A DNA stretch of 64,000 bases from Algiphilus aromaticivorans DG1253 (lineage in GTDB: Bacteria > Pseudomonadota > Gammaproteobacteria > Nevskiales > Nevskiaceae). The DNA is taken from assembly GCF_000733765.1 (NCBI RefSeq), contig NZ_JPOG01000001.1, positions 2,666,001 to 2,730,000 on the forward strand, read 5' to 3'. This document shows positions 9,039-17,089 of the stretch, piece after piece. Under the pieces are notes generated by a model that saw only the letters and a program-made list of their open reading frames with translations, was not told the origin of the DNA and ran no database searches. A program made the position numbers and the translations under genes. The first letter of the stretch is position 1. Each line of letters opens with the position of its first letter.

Positions 9039-10016
9039 TCACCAGTAGAGGAAGACGGAGACGATGTGCACCACCAGCGCTGCCAGTAGCGCGATGGTCA
9101 GCGGCACATGCAGATACAGCCAGATGTTGAGGCGCGCGCGCAGCGTGGTGTCGCGATTGATGCGCTCGATCAGCGCCTTGCGCTCGGAGGTCACCTGCAG
9201 CAACTTCTGCAGTTTCTCACCGCGCGGCTCGCGTCCGGAATCGAAGAGCTGGTCGGCGAAGAAGGCGATGGTCGCCTGGCGCCCACTCGGCCCGGCCGGC
9301 GCCGCGCCCACCTCCGAGCCCTTGAGCTTGAGGAACTCTTCCAGCGTCCCGCTGCTGTCCGCGCGCGGATAGCGGCCGCGCAGCTGCTCACCGACGCTGC
9401 CGCCAACACGGGCGCTGCCCACCGAGCGCGCGACGACGGCGTGGGTTTCGCTGTCGATCTGGTCCGCCAGCTTCAGCGCCTGCTCGCCGAGGCGGTCGAT
9501 GCTGGCCACCATCTCGCGGAACTCGCCACCCTCGCGCGCCTGGGTGATCCGCGTCGGGAGAATGCTGTAGGCGATGATCCCGTAGATGCCGCTGACGATC
9601 ACCAGCACCATCAGCGTATAGGCCAGCGTGTGCACGTTGAGACCGAACTGGAAGCCGGTGTGCAGCGTCGCCACGATCAGCAGGGACAGGCCCAGATACA
9701 CGTGCGCGCTGACCCAGCCCTTGACGCGCCCGGTGCCGGCGCGAAAGTTGCGCTTGCGCACACCCAGCCAAGCCAGCCACACGATCAGCAGCGCACCGAT
9801 GGTGCCCAGCGTGTAGCCCAGCCAGGTATTGCCGCTGGGCGGGAAATGCGGGTCGTGCAGCGCGTAGGCCAGGATGCTCAGCGCGCACAGCAGCAGCGCC
9901 GCTTTCAGGTACCGGAAATTGGCATAGACGAAGATCGAGCGATGCTCGGCCTCGCGCTCGGCCGCTGCGGCGCCGCGCGAACGCAGGCGCTGTAGCAGGC
10001 GCTCAGCGACCGCCAC
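9039..10016 (-). CDS. Diheme b-type membrane cytochrome (cytochrome b561/ferric-reductase-like)
   Basis: I place the start at the GTG at 10016, which overlaps the end of the upstream oxidoreductase gene by 14 nt and has an AGG-type ribosome site; the longer frame upstream is low-complexity Arg/Ala/Ser sequence antisense in character. The product has 325 residues and about five membrane helices (37-54, 68-85, 102-121, 130-152, 298-322). Histidines at 105 and 119 and at 303 and 317 form two pairs each spaced 14 residues apart in helices, the classic layout for two bis-His b hemes. Residues 155-295 form a long charged, mostly helical loop. The protein would move electrons between the cytosolic flavin/iron-sulfur subunit, the quinone pool and the periplasmic cytochromes. 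The exact family is uncertain. Confidence 0.75.
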   Translation of the reverse strand: MAVAERLLQRLRSRGAAAAEREAEHRSIFVYANFRYLKAALLLCALSILAYALHDPHFPPSGNTWLGYTLGTIGALLIVWLAWLGVRKRNFRAGTGRVKGWVSAHVYLGLSLLIVATLHTGFQFGLNVHTLAYTLMVLVIVSGIYGIIAYSILPTRITQAREGGEFREMVASIDRLGEQALKLADQIDSETHAVVARSVGSARVGGSVGEQLRGRYPRADSSGTLEEFLKLKGSEVGAAPAGPSGRQATIAFFADQLFDSGREPRGEKLQKLLQVTSERKALIERINRDTTLRARLNIWLYLHVPLTIALLAALVVHIVSVFLYW

Positions 10017-12420
10017 GCGACAGCACCTGGAAGAAGGACTCGGGGCCGACGCGGATGGCCGCGCCGGTCGGGCAGGCCTGAACACAGGCCGGCCCCTCTT
10101 CACGGTCGCCGCACATATCGCACTTGACCGCCTTCTTGATGCTGCCCTTGCCCTTGATCTCGCTGCCCGGCTCGGGGCCGCCACCGGTCAATAGCCACTG
10201 CAGCAGGCTGGGCTTCTCGTCGCTGGCCACGCCCATCTGGATGACGCCGTAGGGACAGTTGCGCTCGCAGTTGCCGCAGCCGATGCAGGTGTCCTCGATG
10301 TAGACCTCGCCGTTGGCGGCGCGGTGAATCGCGTCGGGAGGACAATCCTTCATGCAGTGTGGATGCTCGCAGTGCCGGCAGGAAGTCGGCACGTGCAGAT
10401 TGGCGAAGGTCGCTCCGGCTTCGCGGTTCAGCCGTGAGACATTGCCGTGCGTCGCCGCGCAAGCCTTCTCACAGTAGTCGCAGCGCACGCAGAGCGACTC
10501 GTCGATGAGCAGCGCGTCGGTGGCCTCACCCAGTCCCTCCTGCAGCAGGAAATGCATGATCGCGCCGCGCTCGGGGCTGCGCTCCAGCTCCAGGCGTTGC
10601 TGGATCTGGGCGCTGAAGCGCTCGCGCACGCGCTCCTTGATGGCCGGGTATTTCTCCAGCAGCTCCAGGAAGGGGCCGGCCGGTACGCTGATGGTTTGCG
10701 TCTTGATGGCCGCGCGCGCGGTCTGCTGGCGATCGGTGCCGGCGATGACGTCAAGCTCGCCAAAGTAGTTGCCGCCCGGCACGTAGTTGAGAATCACATC
10801 CTCCTTGGTACCGGGCACCGACATCATCACCGAGCCGGAGCGGATGAGATGGATATGCTCGGCCGCATCGCCGATCTCGTAGATGGCATCGCCAGCGCGG
10901 AACTCGCGCAGTTCGGCCTCGGCCACCACGCGCGACAGCTCCGACTCGTCGGCCCCCGGCGCCAGGAAGCGCTCCAGCGCGCGCATCGTGAAAGTACGAT
11001 CGACGTAACGCTGCACCTTCTCATTGCTGGCGATGAGCTTGAGCATGGCCCGGCGCGGGATCTCCACCACCACCGTGTCCTTGCCGGCCGCCACAGACGC
11101 GCTGCGTGGCCGCCCAGAGATCAGCGCCATCTCGCCGAATATGCGACCCGATCGGATCTTCGCGGTCTTGCTGAAATCGCCGGTTCCGAAGGTCACCTGC
11201 GCCTCGCCGGAGACGATGACGAAGACGGATGCACCGTGATCGCCCTGGCGATAGACGACCTCGTCCTCGTCGAGCGCCCGGATCGTGCTCTCCAGCAGGA
11301 ATTCGCGCAGCTGCAGGCGGTTGAGCGCCGAGAAAATCGGCGAACGCGCGGCGAGCACATCGAGCACCACCTCGACATCGTCAACCCAGGGAAAGACGTT
11401 GAAGCGTTCCTTGAGAATCGGCTCGTCGGCCGGCCGTACCGGGCGGCCGCAGATGGTCTCGACCACCTCGTAGCCCTGGTTCATCGCCTGCTTGATGAGC
11501 GGATAACCTGCCAGCGCGCCGACGACGTAGAGCCCCCGCACGTTCGACTCGTAGGTCGACGACACCTGCGGCACCGCGTTCGGATCATCGCTGGGGAATT
11601 CGACACCACAGGCCTCGACGAAGCCACGCGGCGGAATGGCGCCGAGACGCGCGATGATGCGATCGCAATCGACGACGACCTGATCCTCCTTGCCGTTGAG
11701 CGTCAGGCGCATGCTGCGACCGCTGGGGTCGTCTACCGGCAGGGCCTCGACTGAATCGACGGTGGTGTTGTAGTGACAGGTCACGCTGCCGTCGTCGATC
11801 GCTTGCAGGATCAGATTGTTGTTGCCCTCCTTGGCACGCGAGAACTCGTCCTTGCGATTGACGATGTGCACCGCGTTTTGCTTGGCCAGCGCCACCGCGT
11901 TCTCGATGGCCGCGTCACCGGCGCCGACCACCACGATGACCTCGTCGCGGTATTCGTCCGGGTCATCAAGGGTGTACTGGATACCGGGCAGGTCCTCACC
12001 CGGAGCGCCCAGCTTGCGCGGATTGCCCTGCACGCCAATGCCGAGCACGACGGCGTCGGCGGTCACTCGCGTACCGTTGGCGCACTCCAGCGCGAACACC
12101 GAGTCGTCGCGCTGAATCGCTGCCACTTCCGACTCATATCGGATATTGACGCCGCGCTCGCGGGCGTCCTCTTCCCAAGCCTGCAGGATCGCCTCGCGCG
12201 TGCCGGCGTCGAAGCGCGCCGCGGCGCGCAAGGGCAGCACCGACGGCTCGGCCATCACGTGCTTGCCCTTCTGGTAGCGGAAGATCGTGTTGGAGAGGTG
12301 CGGCTTGGCCTCCAGCAGGATGTGCGAGTCGCCCATCTCGGCGGCACGGCAGGCAGCCGAGAACCCGCCGGGGCCGGAACCTACGACGGCAATGCGGTAA
12401 TGCGTGCCATTCTCTGCCAT
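10003..12420 (-). CDS. FAD/NAD(P) oxidoreductase fused to two cNMP-binding domains and a four-cluster [4Fe-4S] domain
   Basis: 805 residues. Residues 8-325 are a thioredoxin-reductase-like flavoprotein: FAD site GSGPGG at 14-19 and a second Rossmann motif VVGAGDAA at 164-171. There is no redox CXXC pair, and the usual Gly-Asp of the second FAD motif is Gly-Ala (VVGALAG near 300). Residues 365-475 are a cyclic-nucleotide-binding domain with a good phosphate cassette (FGEMAL...RPRSASV near 428-443). Residues 490-600 are a second such domain (YFGEL...DRQQTARA). Residues 640-790 carry 16 cysteines in four clusters (CVRCDYCEKAC, CRHCEHPHCMKDC, CIGCGNCERNC, CDMC...CVQAC), like DmsB/NrfC-type electron-transfer subunits. 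No signal peptide is seen, so it is cytosolic. It probably takes electrons from NAD(P)H or ferredoxin and feeds the diheme cytochrome b, with activity set by a cyclic nucleotide. It is the first gene of the minus-strand cluster. Confidence 0.9.
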   Translation of the reverse strand: MAENGTHYRIAVVGSGPGGFSAACRAAEMGDSHILLEAKPHLSNTIFRYQKGKHVMAEPSVLPLRAAARFDAGTREAILQAWEEDARERGVNIRYESEVAAIQRDDSVFALECANGTRVTADAVVLGIGVQGNPRKLGAPGEDLPGIQYTLDDPDEYRDEVIVVVGAGDAAIENAVALAKQNAVHIVNRKDEFSRAKEGNNNLILQAIDDGSVTCHYNTTVDSVEALPVDDPSGRSMRLTLNGKEDQVVVDCDRIIARLGAIPPRGFVEACGVEFPSDDPNAVPQVSSTYESNVRGLYVVGALAGYPLIKQAMNQGYEVVETICGRPVRPADEPILKERFNVFPWVDDVEVVLDVLAARSPIFSALNRLQLREFLLESTIRALDEDEVVYRQGDHGASVFVIVSGEAQVTFGTGDFSKTAKIRSGRIFGEMALISGRPRSASVAAGKDTVVVEIPRRAMLKLIASNEKVQRYVDRTFTMRALERFLAPGADESELSRVVAEAELREFRAGDAIYEIGDAAEHIHLIRSGSVMMSVPGTKEDVILNYVPGGNYFGELDVIAGTDRQQTARAAIKTQTISVPAGPFLELLEKYPAIKERVRERFSAQIQQRLELERSPERGAIMHFLLQEGLGEATDALLIDESLCVRCDYCEKACAATHGNVSRLNREAGATFANLHVPTSCRHCEHPHCMKDCPPDAIHRAANGEVYIEDTCIGCGNCERNCPYGVIQMGVASDEKPSLLQWLLTGGGPEPGSEIKGKGSIKKAVKCDMCGDREEGPACVQACPTGAAIRVGPESFFQVLSRGGR

Positions 12421-12617
12421 GAGTAAGCGATCCCCCGACCGGCCCTCAGTCTATGTGGAAGCGGCTAGCGATGCACCAATTCGACTGTGTGCAGCCCTGG
12501 CGCGCAGATGCAAGTTGTGCGGAGACGCAGTAGATTGCGTTGCCTATCATGAGAGCGCATCTTTGGCGCAGATAACGAACCATGAACATGGGGCATCCCC
12601 GCGACAGGACCTTCGTT

Positions 12618-13949
12618 ATGCGACTTTCCAAGCTACTGCCCGCCTTCACCCTGCTCGCGACGGTGTTAATGCCCGGCGCGGCAGCCGCCACGCCGGAGAT
12701 GCCCTGGAACAGCAAGTACCAGCACGTCGGCGTCGCCACCTGCGCCGGCAGCAACTGCCACGGCGGTCAGCAGGCCTTCGATGACGCCTACGTGCTGCAG
12801 AACGAATACCTCACCTGGCAGCGCGAGGACGCACATTCGAACGCCTACAAGCTGCTACTGACGCCCGAGGCCGAGCGCATGGCGAAGAACCTGGGCATCG
12901 GCAAAGCCGAGGAAGCGCGCGAATGTCTGACCTGCCACAGCGACTACGTACCGGCCGAACGCCGCGGGCGGCGCTACTCGCTAAGAGAAGGTGTCGGCTG
13001 CGAGGCCTGCCACGGCGGCGCCGAGGAGTGGCTGGGGCCGCACGTGACCGACAACACCCACGCTGAGAACATCGCCGACGGCCTCTTCCCGCTGGCCGAC
13101 CCGGTCAACCGCGGGCGCCTGTGTATCAACTGCCACATGGGCAGCACCGACAAGCCCATCGATCACCGCATGATGGGCGCCGGCCATCCACCACTGGACT
13201 TCGAGCTGGATACCTTCACCAATATCCAACCGCCGCATTTCCAGGTTGACGCCGACTACCGCGAGCGCAAGCCCTACGCCCCGGCCGCCAAGACCTGGGC
13301 CATCGGCCAACTCATCGCCGCCGAGCAATTCCTGAGCGGCCTGGACAGCGAGCGCTTCCGCGATCGCGGCATGTTCCCCGAGCTGGTCTTCTACGACTGC
13401 AACGCCTGCCATCACCCCATGCGGGAGCCGCGCTGGAATGCCGGTGCCGGCGGCCCACTCGGGCCGGGCGAGGTGCGCCTGGCCGACGCCTACCTGTTGA
13501 TGTCCGGGCACGTCCTCGACGCGCTCGCGCCGAGCCTGGCCGAGGATTGGCGCGGCACGCTGAACGCCCTGCACCGTGCATCGCAGGACTCGGTCGGTGC
13601 CGTCCGCCAGCAGGCACGCGCGCTGAGCGCGCTCATCGACCGCGCTCTGCCGACGATTCGCGACGCTGAGATCGGCAGCAATCAGGCGCTGGCACTTATG
13701 GAAGCGCTGGCCCGCTCCGGTATCGAGCGCGACGCTGGCGACTACACCGCCGCCAAGCAGATCTTCTACGGCCTGGAGGCGCTTCTCGCCCACCTTCGGC
13801 AGACCGGCCGCAAGCCCGGCAAGGACGTGGGCTCTGCCATGGACCGCATCTTCAAGACCGTGGACGCGGAAAGCCGCTACGATCCCGTCGCCATGCGAGC
13901 CGGACTGCGACAGCTGCGGCAAGCGCTTTCCGGTATGCAAGCCGGCTGA
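12618..13949 (+). CDS. Periplasmic pentaheme cytochrome c (c554-like)
   Basis: The start is the ATG at 12618, with AGGA at 12606-12609, rather than an in-frame ATG 36 nt upstream; it directly begins a signal peptide (MRLSKLLPAFTLLATVLMP, cut near AAAA). The product has 443 residues. Heme sites are CAGSNCH at 42-48, which is a CX4CH motif, then normal CXXCH motifs near 103, 128, 169 and 261. Extra histidines such as GAGHPP near 188-192 could be distal ligands. The C-terminal 170 residues are helical with no cysteine motif. This fits the cytochrome c554/multiheme family found in periplasmic electron-transfer chains. It runs divergently from the oxidoreductase gene across a 197-bp gap and is followed 6 nt later by the PP2C gene, tying the cytochromes to the signalling genes. 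Confidence 0.85.
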   Translation: MRLSKLLPAFTLLATVLMPGAAAATPEMPWNSKYQHVGVATCAGSNCHGGQQAFDDAYVLQNEYLTWQREDAHSNAYKLLLTPEAERMAKNLGIGKAEEARECLTCHSDYVPAERRGRRYSLREGVGCEACHGGAEEWLGPHVTDNTHAENIADGLFPLADPVNRGRLCINCHMGSTDKPIDHRMMGAGHPPLDFELDTFTNIQPPHFQVDADYRERKPYAPAAKTWAIGQLIAAEQFLSGLDSERFRDRGMFPELVFYDCNACHHPMREPRWNAGAGGPLGPGEVRLADAYLLMSGHVLDALAPSLAEDWRGTLNALHRASQDSVGAVRQQARALSALIDRALPTIRDAEIGSNQALALMEALARSGIERDAGDYTAAKQIFYGLEALLAHLRQTGRKPGKDVGSAMDRIFKTVDAESRYDPVAMRAGLRQLRQALSGMQAG

Positions 13950-13955
13950 TCCCCG

Positions 13956-14702
13956 GTGCTAGGCTTGCGCGGCTTGTTCGGGGGCGGGAGACGCAATCGC
14001 ATGAAGCTGGATATGGCCGGCGCGACGCACGAGGGTAGTGCGCGCGACCACAACGAAGACGCCATCGGCGTCGACAAGGAGCTGCCCGCCGCGGTGCTGG
14101 CGGACGGTATGGGGGGGCTGTCGCGCGGCGAAGTCGCCAGCGCGACGGTCGTGCGCAGCGTGCTCGAAGGCCTGCGCGCCGGCAAGAACGCTCGGGACGC
14201 TCTGCTCGCCGCTCACCGCAATATCCTGATGGACAGTCCGGACTCCGCCCACCGCATGGGCTCGACAGCCGTAGTGCTCACCATGCACGAGGGCAAGCTG
14301 CTGGCCTACTGGGTAGGTGACAGCCGCGCCTATCTGCTTCGCGGCGATAGCTTGCAGCTGATCTCGCGCGATCATTCCCTCGTCCAGGGTCTCATCGATG
14401 CCGGCGCGATTACCGAGCAGGAGGCCGAAAGCCACCCCAATCGCAACGTCGTCACGCGCGCCGTCGGCATCCAGGAAAGCGGACCGCCAGAGATCGACGA
14501 GATCACCGTCGACGCCCGCCCCGGAGACCGCCTGCTGATCTGCTCCGATGGGTTGCACGGCTATCTCGCGCAGGGCCGCATCGTGGCAATACTTCGCGAG
14601 CATCAGGACAACCAGCGGGCCGCCGACGCACTGGTCGCGGCGACGCTGGCAGAGACAGAGGCGGGAGACAACGTCAGCGTCATCTGCGTGACCGTCGCCT
14701 GA
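13956..14702 (+). CDS. PP2C-family Ser/Thr protein phosphatase
   Basis: 248 residues from the GTG at 13956, or 233 from the ATG at 14001, which has GGGAG at 13986-13990 and may be the true start. PP2C motifs are present in order: DHNEDA with the metal aspartate, ADGMGG, the SGSTA-equivalent GSTAVVL, WVGDSRAYLLR, SRDHS, TRAVG and LLICSDGL. It is a soluble cytosolic enzyme that removes phosphate from Ser/Thr residues. It sits 6 nt after the pentaheme cytochrome gene and 4 nt before the kinase gene, so the three are probably co-transcribed. Kinase and phosphatase would act as an opposing pair on the same targets, probably including the FHA-binding partners encoded nearby. Confidence 0.9.
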   Translation: MLGLRGLFGGGRRNRMKLDMAGATHEGSARDHNEDAIGVDKELPAAVLADGMGGLSRGEVASATVVRSVLEGLRAGKNARDALLAAHRNILMDSPDSAHRMGSTAVVLTMHEGKLLAYWVGDSRAYLLRGDSLQLISRDHSLVQGLIDAGAITEQEAESHPNRNVVTRAVGIQESGPPEIDEITVDARPGDRLLICSDGLHGYLAQGRIVAILREHQDNQRAADALVAATLAETEAGDNVSVICVTVA

Positions 14703-14706
14703 TCCG

Positions 14707-17037
14707 GTGCTGGAGGAAGGCGAAAAGGTCGGGAAGTACACGATCGTCCGGTCGCTCGGATCGGGCGGCATGGCCGACGTCTACGAGGCGATCGACCCCA
14801 GCCTTGACCGGCGCATCGCGCTCAAGGTCCTGCCGCCGGAGCTCACGCGCAACAAACAGCTGATCCAGCGCTTCCAGAAGGAGGTCCGCGCCGCTGCCGC
14901 GCTCAACCACCACGGCATCGTTACCGTCTTCGAGGTCGGCGAGCACGAAGGCCTGCACTTCTATTCGATGCGCATGCTCACCGGCGGCGATCTGCGTGAT
15001 CGCATCGAGGCCGGACTGAGCGTCATCGAGGCACTCGCCATCCTGCGCGAACTGGCCGACGCCTTCGCGCACGCCCACGCCGCCGGCTTCGTCCACCGCG
15101 ACGTCAAGCCCGAGAACATCATCTTCGACGAGCAGGGCTACCCGGTGCTCACGGATTTCGGCATCGCCAAGGCCGTGGACTCCGGGACCCGCGTCACCGC
15201 TACCGGCGTCTCGGTGGGCACGCCGCGCTACATCAGCCCCGAGCAGGCGCGCGGCCGGCAAGTCGACGCCCGCGCCGACCTCTACAGCCTGGGTGTCATC
15301 CTCTACGAGATGCTCACCGGCAAGCCGCCCTACGACGGCGAGGAATCGCTGGCGGTCATCTTTCAACACGTCACCGAACCCATCCCGACGCTTCCGGAAG
15401 AGCATGCCGCGCTGCAGCCGCTGATCGACACCCTCATGGCCAAGGCGCCCGAGGACCGACCGGATTCCGCCGAAGTCCTGCTCAAGCTCATCGACGCGCA
15501 TCTGCCCAACCGCGACTCGCAGGAATTTCGATCCGGCAGCGGCGCTACACAGACCAACCCGCTGGTCACTCGCATGATGACGCCGTCGGCACTGCGCACG
15601 ACCGGCGGCCGGCGCAGCGCAGAGCCAGAGCCAGAGCCAGAGCCAGAGCCCGGCGAGGATCCCGAAGCCAAGCGGGCCGAGGCCGAGCAACGCGAGCGCG
15701 AGGAAGCGGAACGCGAAGAAGCCGAGCGCAAGAAGCGCGAGGCTGAGGAAGAAGAAGCCCGACACAAGGCCGAGGAAAAGCGAAAGCAGGAAGAGGCTGC
15801 GCGCGCCGAAAAAGAAGCCGAAGAGCAGCGCAAGCGGGAGGAGGCGAAACGCACCGAGGCCGAGCGCAAGCAACGCGAAGCCGAGGAGACGGAGGCACGC
15901 CGGCAGGCCGAGAAAGAGCGCAAGCGCGAGGAAGCCGAACGCGCCGAGGCCGAAGAGCAGCGCAAACGGGAAGAGGCGAAGCGCGCCGAAGCCGAGCGCA
16001 AGCAACGCGAAGCCGAAGAGGCAGAGGCACGCCAGCAAGCCGAGGAGAAGCGCAAGCGCGAAGAAGCCGAACGCCAGGAGCAGCAACGCCGCGAGCGCGA
16101 AGAGGCCGAGCGGCGTAAGGCCGAGGAAGCGCAGCGCAAACAGGAGGAACGCGAGAAAGCCGAGCAGAAGCGCCGCGAGGAGGCCGCGCGCGCGGAGGCC
16201 GAACGCAAACGCAAGGAGCAGGAGCGCAAGGAGGCCGCGGAGGCCCGCGCCGCCGCCAAACGGCAAGCCGCGGAAGAGGCTCGCAGGAAGAAGGAAGAGC
16301 GCAATCGCCAGCGCGAGGAACAGCGCGCCGCAGCGGCTCAACGCAAGGCAGCAGCCAAGGCGCAGCGCGCGGAGAATGTGGACCCGCAAGCCCAGCGCCG
16401 GCGCAGCGTGCTGATCGCCGCCGCAATGCTGCTGCTCGCAGTGGCAGCCGCGGCCTTCTGGCTGTGGCCGCAGTCAACGCCCTCGGAAGACCCCGAGCTC
16501 GTACCCACACCGGATGAGCCGGAGTCCGAGGCATTGCCGCTGGAAACCCTGCCCGTACCGGAAGAAGCTCCGCAGGACGCTGTTCCCGAGCGCGAGGAAG
16601 CGCCAGACGACGAGCCAGTGCCCGAAGCAGAACCGGAGCCAGAGCCGCGAGGCGAACGGGAGCCGGAACCGGAGCCGGAGCCGGAGCCGGAGCCGGAAGC
16701 AGACACGACCGAGCGCCAACAAAGCGACGCCGAAGCGCGCCGGCAGGCCGAAGAGGAAGCACAACGTCAGCGCGAAGCCGAAGAGCGGCGACGCGCCGAA
16801 GAGGAGGCCCGACGCCAGCGCGAAGCCGAGGAACGGCGCCGCGCTCAGGAAGAGGCAGAGCGCCGTCGCATGGAAGAGCTGCAGCGCGAGCGCGAGGCCG
16901 AGCGCCAGCGGCGACTCGAAGAACAGCGCGCCGCTGAGCAACGGGCCGCCGAGGAGGCCGCCCGTGCCGAGGAGGATGAGGAACCGGAAGCGCGCGACGA
17001 TCGCAGTGACCGACTGCGCCGGATTCCGGGCTTCTAG
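14707..17037 (+). CDS. Membrane Ser/Thr protein kinase with charged coiled coils
   Basis: 776 residues from a GTG start 4 nt after the phosphatase gene. Residues 10-270 are a Hanks-type kinase: glycine loop GSGGMADV at 18, Lys40, Glu59, HRDVKPEN at 130, DFG at 150, GTPRYISPEQ at 171. The kinase should be active. Residues 305-560 are an extreme Glu/Lys/Arg/Ala/Gln stretch predicted to be a long coiled coil. Residues about 567-587 form one membrane helix (LIAAAMLLLAVAAAAFWLW). The periplasmic part has a Glu-Pro repeat and a second charged coiled coil, and ends in a short tail. There are no PASTA repeats. The periplasmic coil may sense the envelope or a partner and the cytosolic coil may transmit or dimerise; this is inference. 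Confidence 0.92.
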   Translation: MLEEGEKVGKYTIVRSLGSGGMADVYEAIDPSLDRRIALKVLPPELTRNKQLIQRFQKEVRAAAALNHHGIVTVFEVGEHEGLHFYSMRMLTGGDLRDRIEAGLSVIEALAILRELADAFAHAHAAGFVHRDVKPENIIFDEQGYPVLTDFGIAKAVDSGTRVTATGVSVGTPRYISPEQARGRQVDARADLYSLGVILYEMLTGKPPYDGEESLAVIFQHVTEPIPTLPEEHAALQPLIDTLMAKAPEDRPDSAEVLLKLIDAHLPNRDSQEFRSGSGATQTNPLVTRMMTPSALRTTGGRRSAEPEPEPEPEPGEDPEAKRAEAEQREREEAEREEAERKKREAEEEEARHKAEEKRKQEEAARAEKEAEEQRKREEAKRTEAERKQREAEETEARRQAEKERKREEAERAEAEEQRKREEAKRAEAERKQREAEEAEARQQAEEKRKREEAERQEQQRREREEAERRKAEEAQRKQEEREKAEQKRREEAARAEAERKRKEQERKEAAEARAAAKRQAAEEARRKKEERNRQREEQRAAAAQRKAAAKAQRAENVDPQAQRRRSVLIAAAMLLLAVAAAAFWLWPQSTPSEDPELVPTPDEPESEALPLETLPVPEEAPQDAVPEREEAPDDEPVPEAEPEPEPRGEREPEPEPEPEPEPEADTTERQQSDAEARRQAEEEAQRQREAEERRRAEEEARRQREAEERRRAQEEAERRRMEELQREREAERQRRLEEQRAAEQRAAEEAARAEEDEEPEARDDRSDRLRRIPGF
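15621..15650 (+). repeat. Hexanucleotide tandem repeat (AGAGCC x5) inside the kinase gene
   Basis: Five perfect copies of the 6-bp unit AGAGCC, encoding a Glu-Pro repeat between the kinase domain and the first coiled coil. Because the unit is a multiple of three, slippage would change linker length but not the frame. Confidence 0.9.
16660..16695 (+). repeat. Hexanucleotide tandem repeat (GAGCCG x6, one variant) inside the kinase gene
   Basis: Six copies of GAGCCG, the second being GAACCG, encode the periplasmic Glu-Pro linker just after the membrane helix of the kinase. It uses a different codon pair from the first Glu-Pro repeat, so the two tracts expanded separately. Confidence 0.9.
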
Positions 17038-17089
17038 GGGGGAAGGCCTGGCTGGAAGCCGCTCCCCGCGCGCCGGCAACCGTAGCGCG

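Noticed and set aside
10447-11754. Long plus-strand frame across the oxidoreductase gene
   Set aside because: Fully antisense to a gene with clear FAD, cNMP and Fe-S motifs; no family likeness of its own.
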